From assembly GCA_963682175.1 (NCBI GenBank), contig OY821791.1:18938542-19002541 (forward strand): a stretch of DNA of 64,000 nucleotides, given 5' to 3'. Both the position numbers and the translations under genes were made by a program. Source of the stretch: Triglochin maritima. Its lineage: Eukaryota > Streptophyta > Magnoliopsida > Alismatales > Juncaginaceae. Within the stretch, counting starts at the first letter, position 1. Every line of letters starts with the position of its first letter. A model generated the notes under the pieces. The model had not been told where the DNA came from and searched no databases. It was given only the letters and a program-made list of their open reading frames with translations. Positions 21,889-33,913 of this stretch are shown here, piece by piece.

Positions 21889-23076
21889 TGATGAGAATTT
21901 TATTTATACCGCAAGTGCACGGCATCAATGAAGACGTGGCAAGTACGGGTCGAACACAAGGAGGAAGAGATATTGTTATTTTTGTGATTTTCGATTAAGG
22001 AAAAAAGAGACAGAAATAAGGTTGGTTTGAGATTTTGGATTTTTAATTTTCTAAAGCAAGAACAACAAAAACAAACTAAGAATAAAGCAAATATGGATGA
22101 GAGTCCAGCGGGTGGGGGTTTAGATATCGGGTTTTGTTTAGAGAAATCTGAAACTTATAATAAATCACATTAGTTATAAAGCATTACATGATAAATGACT
22201 CAACATAAACTCAAGTAATCAAAATATACTAACACGAAATTAAAATAATAACATCATTCTTCTTCTCATCACCCTAAATCCATCACCCCCACCCTTTGGA
22301 GAGAGTTAGAAACTCATGGATGGAGGGGAGGAGAAGGGGTCCTAGAGAAACTATGAAAGAAAACTAAAAACACGAAATAAACCAACAGAATTTTATTGCT
22401 AAAGAATGGAATAAAACAAGTTCTTCTACAACATAATCTCGGGGCTATTTATAGCCGATACAAGGGACCCAAGTATAAAATAGGAAAGTACACGCGTCAA
22501 CACGCAACTGACAAAAGCGTGACCCATGGATCCAAAGGGGTGCGGCGGAAACGTCGCAAATTGCATGTAATGTGCGGCGGAATCGAAGCAATTTTGGCTC
22601 AGATTTGATCCGGATTTTTCCTGTGTGTTTATGGTATGCCCTTTGCGCGTCCGGATTGATTTCTTTCCTTTCTTTTGAGCTCCGAATTAATTTCTTCATA
22701 TATTTGGAGATCCAAATTGATTTTTCTTTAGAACTTTTCCAAAATAATATTTTGGTACTCGTAATTTGCAGTCGGGTCCTCGGCCTTTTGCAATTAAGTC
22801 CCCGACTACTTTTGTGCTTAAGTCTTTGGCCTTTTTGTAATTAGGTCTTTAAATGCTTTTATGCTTGGATGAACTTCAATTTGAACCCCGATAATATTGA
22901 ACATGGTCTTTATGACAGAAATGAGTCTCTTGCACGCGTTCATGCTCGAGATATGGGTAATTTGTATTCAGGTCCCTGTATTCTGTAAATAAGACTAAAC
23001 ACATACATTAGTAGCATTTATTGATATAAAATTAATCTAAATGATAGACATATGATGCAATGTATGCAATGCATCA
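21889..23076 (-). mobile_element. Solo LTR, Athila/Tat-type family L2, with perfect target duplication
   Basis: It starts TGATGAGAATTTTATTTATACC and ends ATGCATCA. Identical GTATC flanks (21884-21888 and 23077-23081) are seen. It is closely related to the LTR at 15303-16506. TATA (TATTTATA, 22446-22453) lies 89 bp from an altered GCGGCGGAAACGTCGC palindrome at about 22542. Confidence 0.92.
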
Positions 23077-23133
23077 GTATCTTACACCAACTCTTACCCA
23101 ATCAACCCCAACGGATATAATACATTAGGAGCT

Positions 23134-23140
23134 TATAAAT
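23134..23140 (+). promoter_or_regulatory. TATA box of the SIRE-like solo LTR
   Basis: TATAAAT in GCTTATAAATAGAG. The same core occurs on the minus strand at 37171-37180 and 56946-56954 in the related LTRs. Confidence 0.7.
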
Positions 23141-24518
23141 AGAGTTGTAAAACACCATTTCAAACAACTCTCCTACTACTATTTGTCCTATACACTAGAG
23201 AGAAACTCCCAAGCTCCAAATTTCCCAATCGTACACTCTAAGCCTAAATTCCACACCTTTGATCATAGCCAAATTATACTCATAGTGTGCTCACGATTTA
23301 GAGAGTGTTGTCCCACTCAATTGTTGTTCAAGAAGCAAGGATTTCATTGAAAGCCCGAAGTGTTCCCTCTCGGATTGTGAGAGGAAGAAAGTTAAGCAAG
23401 CGAGCGTGTTCGCGGTGCTTGTGTTGCAAAGGTGTTCTCTCCCGGCCCGGAACGAGGAGTGGTTAGTGAAGTCGTGACCGGAGCTCGGTGATCCAAGCGG
23501 AGCTTGCAAGAGAGGACTAGGACCCGGGTGGGGTGTCAAACCTCTATAAAAATCCGGTGCCTTCTTTGTGGTTTGCATTATCTCTTCCTTGGCTTGCTAG
23601 TTTAATTTTTAATTCCGCTGCATAAACTTGATTGCTTAAACTAGTAGGTAATTAGCATAAAAGTTATTAAAATTAGAGTTCTTTACGATCCTACAATTCT
23701 AACTAATTATACTAAGATTAAGAAAATAAAAGTATGCTAAACATGCAAGCATTAAAAGAGACAACATTAAAACAAAACTATGAAAACTTATTTTATTGGT
23801 GACTCATATTACAACTAGCATTCTTGTCCACTTGAGTTTGGCTCCAAGGCTTACTCTAAGTAGAGAGAATGGTCACCAAGCAATGAATGATTTACAAAGG
23901 AGGAACAATCCCCCGATGTGGCACTATTAAAAAATGCCTAAAATAGACATAAACAATATAATACACAACCACGAGAAGTCGGGTTGGATCATGACCATAC
24001 TAGACTGCCAATTGGCGGTCATAGTTGGTCTGATTCGACCCAGATTCAGATGCCTTCTTAATTACTCCAATTCTTTACCTAGGGTGCACCTGGATCAGTT
24101 GGTTGAGTCTGTGGCTGAATCTAATTGCCAAAATGTCCTCATGATGGTATGAAGTTTCTCAGTTTGTTATTTGATCCCTTCGGTCTTACGTCCAAGTCCT
24201 TCCCTCTTGCTGATGGGTCTGACTGTATGACAGACAAGTCCATTTTGCTTCATTCAAGTCCTTTCTTCTTATGTTTCAGTCATTTTTCTCTTCTCTTCTC
24301 TTCTTTATTACCTAATTCCTATAATATAACAACAAACACTCAAGTAGCACCAAATTGGTGTAAAATAAAGGACATATAGCATGAGTACGATGTACAATTT
24401 AACAAGCATTTATGATCGATTTTCAATTTTTCAACAATTTTTATGTACAAAATCTGTAATTGTATTTCAATATATATAATCGACAATTTAATATTGAAAC
24501 ACATAGATTAGATCATAT

Positions 24519-25963
24519 GTAGGGGATTATCGAATACCTTTTACCAATAAGAAGATGAGTTGCACGTCAAATCACCTCCGAATTCCTCCAAGTGTTCACC
24601 AAACTCTAAACAAGATAAGAGAGATCGAAGCTAGTCAATCAATCTCTAAATCAAGGCTAGAATCTAACTAATTACCCCTTTAATGATCCAGACAATTTCA
24701 TCTCTAAAACACTCAACTAACAGTGGAATTTTTGGATGGATTTGGTGGAGAAATATGGAGAGGAGAAATTTTGCATTCATGTCAACTAAAAGGAGAGGAG
24801 GGACCTATTAATTGGGCTTCCACCATCCTACATCATGTGTAACCCACTTACACATGATCCCTTGTTTTTAGCTCCTCTGAACTAATCATATTTTGACATG
24901 TAATCATCCATTAACCTCCATTGACCAAATTGGAACAAATCCAACTCATGATCAAAGAAATTCTCTTATTAATTCGAGCAAACCATGCAAAAATGATCAA
25001 CCAAAACTACTGACCGTTCGACTAATCACTTAAAAATCGACACTTTCGGTCAGACTATGCTCCCAGTCGGTCAACCAAATCCATACCAAGAAATCTCCTG
25101 ATAATTTCGGTCGAACCACGACACACCCTGGTCGATTGTTTAAAACAAAGAAGTCCTTGTTATTTCGGTCGAAGCACGTGTCCAACCGGCCGACCGTTTC
25201 TGAATTTAAAACTTACTATTAAATTCCTTCGACTAGTTCCCGACAAACATCCGACCATTTTTCACTATTTTTCCTTTATCAAATTTTAGATCAATATCCA
25301 GCAACATCTGATCTTTGGGGTTTTAGCAAATTTATATTTTATAAAGTTGTGGATCACATTATACAATGTAATATATTATCATATATAATGTGAAACATTA
25401 TACCCTATAATATATTTACATCTCATATAAATTTATTAATTATTCTGTGGTGTGACCTATAGGAGGATCTAAGTTATGTTGGTAATGATATAAAACACTT
25501 CATATCATAAAACTATAAGGGGTATCTAGCTACACATTATAGTTACCCAAATAACAAAGATATTTTGTTCACTTAAACTAAACATGATCCATTCAGTAAT
25601 ATTTAATATCACTTGTGTCTATCCCTTGGCTTAAGGGACAATGATAATCTTTTGACATATCATCTTTTCATGCTCAAGTCATGTATAACGAACTATTATC
25701 TTTAACACTATACTTAATGACAGATTTTGATAATAATCAAATTATACACTTCTCATTTGAAAAGATATAGGTCTCACATCATAGGATTTAAAGACATAAT
25801 GAAAACAGTAATGATACAAACACAATTCCATAATGTTTCATTTGTTAGTTCAATTCAATATATGAAAGAAACATTTTCGATTTCATATACTAATGTTGAT
25901 AAATATTTGTAGAGCTACAATACTCTTTAACTAACATGTCAATCTTATGTTTGTAATTAATGA
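24519..25963 (-). repeat. Decayed copy C of the A/B copia segment
   Basis: From about 24540 it follows segment A in order (TTCACCAAACTCTAAACAAG; TGTGGTGTGACCTA; GGTATCTAGCTACACATTATAG; TAGAGCTACAAT) but with many differences. Its palindrome array (25016-25200) survives mostly as decayed forms such as CGGTCAACCA and CGGTCGAACC. It is cut at 25964 by the LINE. Confidence 0.75.
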
Positions 25964-26099
25964 TTTTTTTTTTTGCAAAGCAAAAGGGGTTAATATTTAT
26001 TAATCTAATGATTGTTACATCCTACTCAAGGTAGGTACATTGTGGGACTCGAAACTTGCTATGTACAAGCTCAGATCACACATATGGACATTAGAATCT

Positions 26100-29000
26100 A
26101 CTCAACTCACATACCATATGTCTCACACATACAACCTCACGAACATGTAATACTAAATAGAGACGACGTTTGCATGTCGCCTAATGCTTCAATAGCCCTT
26201 GTGGCCTTGATGCGCACTACATCCTTTATTGCCCAAATGATATTACTAGTTTGTTGCTCTTCCCCATCAAAAGTTCGCTTGTTTCTTTCCATCTACCACT
26301 CGTATACCGTCACTCCCTATGCGAGGTTATGGCCAAGGATAGCATACTTGGTGCTTGCTTTCCATCGTGTTATTCTTGCAACCTCGTCCCCCAAGGTTTA
26401 GCTTATCTGCTTAGTGTCTCCTGCCAGCCTGCAGATGCCATCCCATACACCTCTAACATTTCCACACTCCCAGAAGAGAAGCACATTGGTCTCGTATGCA
26501 CCCGTGCATAAGGTGCACCGCGATACAATACAAAACTTCATCTTCTGACGTCGCATCATATCATGGGTGTTCAATTTCCCTTGGACAACCCTCCAAAGTG
26601 TTCGCACATGATTCGGAATTAGCCATTTATGCCACACTACTGAGGCCCAAGGAACCTTTGGCCTTTCAATCCGCCCCCAACGCCATGCATCCTTCATGGT
26701 AGGCTAATCACGTGTTGCGCCTACCCACGTGAGCCTATCCTCACCTTGCCCTATGGGAATGGATGGAAGTCAAGCCTAAAGTTGCATAATATCTTAGGAT
26801 CGGGATCAGGGTGGTGGCAACCTCCAAGTCCCATCTTCCATAAAAAAATGACACAGAGATGTCCTGAGGCACCCCTAGGTCATACCAGAGACGTTCACCT
26901 GATGATAGGGACAACAAAGGTGGTCCACACCAAGGATCTTCAAAGAAACGGATTGTATCACCATCCCCAATTCTGAAAAAAATCTTCTCCCGCCCAATGT
27001 GATGAACGCTCAAGATGCCTCTCCAAGCCTAAGAAGCTATAGAGCTGGGATGAGCCATCCAAATAGTACGATTGCATAAATATTTGCTCCTAATGCATCG
27101 TGCCCAAAGAGAGGTACCCTTGGAGGCAATGAAACAAAAGAGGCCAAGTAACCCTGCATCATTCCAATCCACCAACCGTCATAATCCTAAACCTCCTTCC
27201 ACTTTTGGTGCGTATGTATCGTGCCACGAAATAGCCACAACATTCTTCGGTCCTCCCCATATGAAATGCATGATAATTTGTTCAACCTCTTGAAGCCCAC
27301 TCTGTGGCACAAGGAAAGCTAATGTCCAAAAAATGTGGAAGGTTGTGAGAACACTATGAACCAGCTCCACACGTCTCGCCATCGACAGAAGTTTCCATTT
27401 CCATGTGTTGAGCAGCCTTTTGATTTTCTCCAACAAGGACGTACAATGGCCCTTACTCACACATGTAGAGAACAAGGGCAACCCAAGATAAGTCACCGAC
27501 AACTCACTCCTCTCCATACCCAAATGTCAGCATATCCAGTCACTTTACAGTGTGTTGTATTTCTATGAGAAGCTCTACGACACCCACGATTCCCAGTAGT
27601 GAGATGTCGGTATATCACGCTTAACAAATCCTTCTCCAGTAATGGGTTTTGGAGGGGGCAGCTTTCGGGCCAGGCCTCTCTCTAACCTTCAGAAGGGGAT
27701 CGCCTCCCCGCCCAGCTCTATCAGCAGGCCCCGTCTTTTGCAATCCGCCCATGAAAATATGACTTTTGGTGTTGTTCAGACGCAAACCAGAGCAGCTAGT
27801 GAAGGTTTTACAAGACTCGCTTGATTAGTGTCGGTGTCCTCCTTCGTGGCATTTGCAAACAACATGACATCATCCGTAAACATGAAATGGGATACTGTAA
27901 TCGCACCACACATAAGAGGATGGAGGTTTCCCAATTGTTCCTCTCATCGTATCATTGCACCTAAGATTTCCATACACATCACGAATAATTAGAGCGTTAT
28001 GAGGTCACCTTGTCGAAGCCTATTTGTTGCTGAAAATGACGTAAAGTGGTCACCATTAACCGTAACAACAAAAGATGCCTTGACATATGCCGCCATCATT
28101 GCATTAAAAGCAAAACGACCAAGTGCCTCATCCAAAAACTACCATGATATAGTGTCGTATGCCTTCTGCAAGTCAATCTTCAAACACATGCGACCCAATC
28201 CCTTTCGCGAGTAAATATTGTGGCACAACTCATGAGCAAGCAGAATATTGTCACAAATCTGATGCCCCAGAATAAATGCACTATGGTGCTCCCCTACAAC
28301 ATGGGCAACACTTCTGTGAGTCAGGTTTTGCAAGGATCTTCGATATGTATCGATACACCATGTTTCATAATGAAATCGGCATGTAATCATCAATTGTAGC
28401 TAGAGTCTTCTTCTTTGGAATCAAGGTGATCTATGTGTAGTTGACCTGCTTTAACAATTTCCCACTAGGGAAGAAAGTGTCCACTGCCTTGCATAAATCA
28501 AGCTTCACCACGTCCCATGCTGCCTTATAGAATCTTGCATTGAATCCATCCGATCCCAGAACCTTATCGTCACTTGAGTGCTTAACCATGAACTCCAACT
28601 CCTCCATCATAATATGGTGTGTCAAACATTGAGCCTTGGAGGGATATAGTGTAGTAAGCTCAAGATCATGGGGGATATGACATTCCTGCACACTACAATT
28701 GAAAAGGTTAGAAAAGCGGCCCCTAAATGCCTCTCAGATATGGTTTTACTTCTCAATCTCCTTACCACCGTCAACTATCCTACGCACAGTGTTGGTGGCT
28801 CTCCTCACTCAAAGGGGAGCATGATAGAACCAAGAGTGAGTCACCTACGCGTAACCACCACGCCCTTGACTTCTGTCATACAATAGACTCCTCAACCACC
28901 AAAGCATGAGAAAGGGTATCAATGGCTGAAGATTCTTGCCGTTGGATGTCAACAATTGTAGGATCCAACTTGAGATTAACATGAGTTTGGTAAAGCACAT

Positions 29001-29914
29001 TCCTTGCTTCAGCTATCCGATTCACTATGTTGCCAAAAGCTTCAAGTGACCATTGCTTCAATTCTATTTTCACGGCATTCAACTTGCCCACCACCCGGTA
29101 CATAGGAGTGTCATAAATATAAGTGCTCTATGCTCTTCTCACCACCTCAAAACATTGTCCATGCATCGTCCATGCATTAACAAACCGAAACATTTGCTTA
29201 TTTTGTATGCCATATGGGTCAAGATTGATCAAAAGTGGACGATGGTCATTAAGCTCATTGTCACCGACAAGGCAAAGCACATACGGGAACCATTCCAGCC
29301 ATAGATGAGAGCATAAAGCGTGGTCAATTCTTGTTTCAATTCTACCGGACCCACGTGAAGAATTCGACCATGTGAACTCCTCACCCGTGGTTTGGATTTC
29401 CAACATCCGGATATTATCTAGGCAAGCATTAAATTCATCCATGGCCGCCCGCCATATTCACACCTCCTCCTCCCAACCTTTCCTCTTGGTGACGAATGAA
29501 TTTAAAATCCCCCATTATTAACCATGCAACGCCCACGCTAGGCTCACACCTATGTAAGTCCAACCATAGTACTCGTCGTGCAATATAATTATTATCTCCA
29601 TAAACCATAGTAATCATGAGAGGCTGCCCCATAGCTTGAATTGCCTTCAAGGTGAATAAGTTGAGCCGTTTCATACATCTTCCTTATGTCATAAACTGAT
29701 TTCTTCCACAAAACTAAGATTCGACCGGAGTTGACCACTTCACTATTCGACGTCCATTCATCACACCATATTGAACGCACAAATGGATCAATCCTATTCT
29801 GCAAAATTTTGTGCTCAACTAAGCCTATCAAATCCACCCCCTCCTGGGTTATTGAATCAGTACGGGTGGCCCCCGATTATATGCGCCATGCACATTCCAA
29901 CTTAAAAGCTTCAT
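26100..29914 (-). pseudogene. LINE ORF2: endonuclease, reverse transcriptase, zf-RVT
   Basis: The frame starts at ATG 29912-29914 (MKLLSWNVHGA), the standard start of plant L1 ORF2. Endonuclease blocks follow (GLVEHKI, IMGDFKFIRHQEER, RIDHALCS, and NDHRPLL where SDH is usual). Reverse transcriptase blocks are GSDGFNARFYKAAWD (about 28555), IGEHHSAFILGHQ-like sequence, LGRMCLKIDLQKAYDTISW (about 28150-28200), RQGD (about 28010) and FTDDVMLFANA (about 27865; usually FADD). The zf-RVT region (26398-26697) has CTLC and FWEC. The product would nick target DNA and copy its RNA into it. Several stops and shifts break the frame. Confidence 0.88.
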
Positions 29915-29959
29915 TGTCGTTGTGAAGGGGAGCGAGACCCCTTCTTACCCTTTGTTGTT

Positions 29960-31363
29960 TTTTTTGCTTAGCGGCCTCTACCTTCCTCACGTTCCAAAGA
30001 CTCCGGCGGCATGGATCAACCAAAGTAGGTGGTGAGTGCAATTCCTAGCTCTTCCCATAATGTCCCATCCCGGCGGCATCCTCTTCATCCATGCAATCAG
30101 CATCTTCCATGTCTCGTTCCTCAACTTCCTCCCAATTGAGTACGTCGAAATTATTTGGGGATCCTTCACTCTAAATCCTATGTTGCCCGGGTATTTGTGA
30201 TTGGCGTCGACCCATATCCTCTCCCAAAGACTTGGTCGCATGCAACGAGATGAGGTCCCTCACCTTCTTTTCACGTGACTCTTCGTCTTGTAAATTGCCT
30301 CCATATTTTGCACTCTTGGATGAACTAGCCATGCACCATTCCAAACTCTCCACACGTGGTCTAGCCTCATATAAGGATCTCCCTTGATTTCCACGTGATT
30401 CACAAGTGTTGCTTCCATTATGTGTGCCATCTACTCTATTCCCATCTTGAATTGTTGCCCCATACAAATTGTGTCCTCCTTCCTCACATGGTGTTTCCAT
30501 TACCCCATTTCGATTTGTTTTCTTTGGATAATAACCTCTACTCACTTCAGCCTTGTTCTCCCCACTTAACTTTGATGTCATTGGAGGAGAGACTTCTTCT
30601 CACACTAACTCATGCAAGCATCTTTCCCTAGTTTTTTCACGTGATGTATCCTCATGCAAATATGTCTCATAGTCTTCACGTGATTCAATCCCTTCACAAG
30701 TGTTGCACCCATAATGTGCACCTTCTACTCCATTTCCATCATGTGTTGTTGCCCCATGCATGGTATGTCCTTCTTTCTCACGTGGTTGGTCCCCTTCTTT
30801 TTTTGCATTAGGATCCATTGGGTAGTAACCTCCACTAACTTTGGCATTGTTCCCCCACTTAGCTTCAATGCCATTGGAGGAGAAGCTTCCTCTCCCACTA
30901 AAGGATGCATACACCTTTCTTGTGTTAACCTTGCTCTACTATATTTGTGCTTGTCTCTTGTGCTCCATATGCTCCCACTAGAGCCAAACTCTCCCAAAGC
31001 ACTTAGCTTGATTCCTATTGGTTGCACCTCTTCCCTTTAGCCTCCACAGTTGGCTAGCTCCCCACCAAACTGTTGCTTGTCCCCCTTGCTTTGGTCATTT
31101 GACAAAACGTGATGTTTCTTCTTTCCTTTGGTAGCCTTGACCAACAAAGCATCATCATCCTTTCCCCCTTTGTCTAACAGAATGTGACTTTGACCGTTAT
31201 GTTTCCCTTGACCACTCACATTCCTGTTCTGCCCTTCCGTCACAACCATGACTTCCATTACACCCTCATCATCTTCAACCACATGCTCCATTGCCCCCTT
31301 TATGGACTCTAATGAACTATGCTCCTCGTTGTCTCCATGAGCAATATTGATGGCTACACCCAT
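29960..31363 (-). pseudogene. LINE ORF1-like region
   Basis: Open fragments lie at 31037-31363, 30725-31027, 30171-30581 and 29987-30241. They are rich in Gly, Asp, Glu and Lys and occupy the place where L1 ORF1 (the RNA-binding protein) is expected. I do not see a clear zinc knuckle. A partial duplication with a period of about 285 bp covers 30390-30895. Confidence 0.5.
30390..30895. repeat. Diverged tandem duplication in the LINE
   Basis: The blocks at about 30390-30600 and 30676-30895 share CACAAGTGTTGC, TTGTTGCCCCAT, GGATAATAACCTC/GGGTAGTAACCTC and CATTGGAGGAGA in the same order. Confidence 0.7.
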
Positions 31364-31450
31364 CTTTGGTTTCTCGACCCAAACTTGCTTGCTGGAATTT
31401 CAGGGCTCCATCAACACCTTCAATGATTTCCTTGGACATCAACCACCATT

Positions 31451-32071
31451 ATGACAAAAAGTACTACATAGCATGCAATAATTAGGCTTCCACTCATAGC
31501 CTAATGTGGGACTAAAAATACCCATCCAAAGTGCCGAACATTGATAACTTTGTTGGCTGAATGTTCACCAGTTAAATGGGCTATGTGGGCCCAGAAGTAG
31601 TAAAAACTACTATCTTCGTGGCCCAATAGTTACATGACAATTGCATGGGCCAAAAGTCCCTCGGTATAATGGGCTTTTCATATCAAGAAGAAGAAGCAAA
31701 TCTTGGTGCTATGTCTTATTAAATTAAGTTCTTATTTAATATTTACTTATTGCTTGCAATGTTTCACCATATACTTGGTTAGGATAAGAACAATGGTGTC
31801 TTCAAAAAACCTTATGTTAAAATGTTGGGAATAAGATTTTTTTTCTTTTTTTTAGAGTTAGGCAACATGAGGGGAAAAAGCGACTCAGGATCAATCCTCA
31901 TATTTATCTCTGTGATACCCACTGCATGAAGAATTGCCGTGCAGGCATGTGGGTCTGCCACCCCATGTTATGTATTTTTTAAGTTTTCAAATGGTGATAA
32001 ATTATATATGTTTAGATACGTATATGTATTTATGAGTTGTCGAGTTGAGTAAGCGAATGAGTCTTGAGAGA
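31451..32071. other. No genes seen
   Basis: AT-rich DNA between the LINE and a small MITE. It may include the remaining flank of copia copy C or the 5' part of the copia at 32230, but I cannot prove it. Confidence 0.4.
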
Positions 32072-32222
32072 GCAGGGCAATGCTCGTGCTTGACTCATTT
32101 ATTTATCGAATGGATTTTTCGGCTCGTGCTTGACTCGTTAACAAACGAGCCGAGTTGTTGAGCGAGCGAAATCGAGTAAGTTTCGGGCGAGTTAGCGAAC
32201 GCAAGCAAATGTTGATAGCCCT
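32072..32222. mobile_element. Probable small hAT-type MITE
   Basis: The ends CAGGGCAATGCTCG and TGTTGATAGCCCTG match the CAGGGC inverted ends of many plant hAT MITEs. Flanking octamers TGAGAGAG and TGATGTAG agree at five of eight positions. It abuts copia coding sequence. Confidence 0.45.
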
Positions 32223-32229
32223 GTGATGT

Positions 32230-33823
32230 AGTTTTACATTCTCTTGACTTCCCTGAGTTTGACATTTGTATTGGTTATATAAAGGGAAAGACAACTAATA
32301 AATCCACAAAAGGAGCAATTAGGATCATTAATAAATTAGAGATTATACATACGGATATATAGGGGTCATCGTCTACACCTTGTATAAATATTCTATCTCT
32401 TTTATTGATGACTATAGATGATACATGTATCTTTATCTTTTATTTAAAAAATTTGAAGCCATAGAAGCTTTTAAAAAAATTAAAAACCGATGCAGAGAAG
32501 CAATATGAACAAAAAAAATAAAGGTTGTAAGGTCAGACGGAGGTGGGAAATATTAAGGAAGATACACTGAAAAAGTTAAAGTGCCAAAACCATTTGTAAA
32601 ATTCCTTGAAAAAAGGGTATTGTCGTATAATACACCATGCCAGGAACACAACAACAAAATGGTGTGGCGAAAAAATAGGAAGCTTATGGACATTGTAAGA
32701 AGCATGATAAATGCATCTACTCTTCCACTAAATTTTTGGCATAAGGCTTTAAAGACTGTCATTTATGTCTTAAATAGGGTACCATCGAGGGTTGTTCAAA
32801 AGATGTCTTATGAATTATGGGTTGGTTGGAAACCTAGTTTAAGACATCTACTCTTCCTTATGAATTATGAGGATCTATAACCCGAACATAAAGAAATTAG
32901 ATACTTGTACAATTAGTGTCTAGTTTCTCGATTATGCAATGAATTCAGAAGGGTTTAGGTTCTATTATCCTACTCACATGCCTCGGTCATTGAAGCAAGA
33001 AATGCTAAATTTCTTGAAGACATTGAAGTTTGTGGAAATGTTTTACCTCGAAATGTTCGATTTGAGAAAATCGAAAGAGTTCACTTTCTAAAGATAGTCC
33101 ATTTGTCATGATTCAAAAGGATCATTGAAGAGACCAATTGGCTCATGAGGAACAAGTTCTTGCTAATCAACATCGCGAGGATTCGAACGATGAGGTCACT
33201 CACCAAAATCAAGTTAATTTGGATGAAACAATTGAATCAAGGTCTTCGAGAATAAGGAAGCCAAGATCTTTTGGTGATTATGCTTTATACTTACATGATA
33301 TTGATGTTGTATTGATATCATTAATGATCCCATTACATTTTCACAAGCAATGAATGGAGAAAAAATTTAATTGTATAATGCTATGAAAGAAGAAATGGAA
33401 TCCATGACCAATAATAAAGTTTGGACTATCATTGAATTACCACAAAATGCAACAACTATAGGTTGTAAGTGGGTCTCTAAGACTAAAAATGATGCTTCTG
33501 GTAATATCGAACGATATAAAGTAAGATTGGTTGCCAAAGGTTTCACACAAAAGGAAGGCATTGATCATAATGAAACCTTCTCTCCAGTTTCTTAGAAGGC
33601 TTCATTTAGAATAATCATGGCATTAGTAGCTCATTTTAACATGGAATTACATCACATGGATGTCAAAATTATCTTTCTAAATGAGGATATTGAGGAAGAA
33701 GTATACATGAAGCAACCAAAAGGTTTTAATTTCTATGAAAACCTACTTTGCAAGTTATATAGGTCAATATATCGACTCACAAGCATCCAACCAGTGGTAT
33801 ACAAAATTTCATGATGTGATTAG
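32230..33823 (+). pseudogene. Copia integrase and reverse transcriptase remnant
   Basis: Coding similarity runs in shifting frames. There is a pre-integrase end (FPEFDICIGYIKGK), integrase pieces with HTDI and SDGGG, and a third-site region where the catalytic Glu is lost. The integrase C-terminus follows (VRSMINASTLPLNFWHKAL, VLNRVPS, SYELW). Reverse transcriptase is represented by [19 protein letters not shown] (about 33510) and MELHHMDVK...EEEVYMKQPKGF (33641-33730). It stops abruptly at 33823, where a SIRE-like LTR begins. The downstream end of this or a similar plus-strand copia appears at 41122-41530. Confidence 0.85.
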
Positions 33824-33913
33824 TGTAGGATCTACTAGGTCCAAATATTAGTCTAAGGGCGAGGGGGTGAATAGACTAATTAAGTATTTTAACAAACAAT
33901 GCCAATTTAAAAA

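Larger units (their letters stand above)
21154..23695 (+). mobile_element. Solo LTR, SIRE-like copia, with perfect target duplication
   Basis: It starts TGTTGGTTTTTTGGCC and ends GATCCTACA. Identical ATTCT flanks (21149-21153 and 23696-23700) mark a clean 5-bp duplication. Without the nested LTR it is about 1.35 kb. It has a CGGTCGACCG array (21534-21844) and a TATA box (TATAAAT, 23134-23140), then GC-richer R/U5 sequence. Reversed relatives lie at 33824-38340 and 56793-57878. Confidence 0.9.
20518..24404 (-). mobile_element. Solo LTR of family L1 hosting a nested pair of solo LTRs
   Basis: It starts TGTTGAATGG and ends TTTAACA; AGCA flanks both sides. Removing the inserted copia LTR leaves about 1340 bp, close to other L1 LTRs. 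The promoter palindrome is present with one arm mutated (GACTGCCAATTGGCGGTC, 24003-24020), but the TATA segment present in its relatives appears to be deleted. Confidence 0.75.
25964..31450 (-). mobile_element. L1-type LINE, degenerate
   Basis: A poly(T) run at 25964-25974 is the poly(A) tail of a minus-strand element. Upstream on that strand lie an ORF2-like region with endonuclease, reverse transcriptase and a zinc-binding C-terminal domain, and further upstream an ORF1-like region. All frames have stops and shifts. The 5' limit is uncertain. The left flank is copia copy C. Confidence 0.88.

Noticed and set aside
26012..31040. Plus-strand open frames across the LINE
   Set aside because: The minus strand carries the endonuclease, reverse transcriptase and zinc-binding motifs; the plus frames are their shadows.
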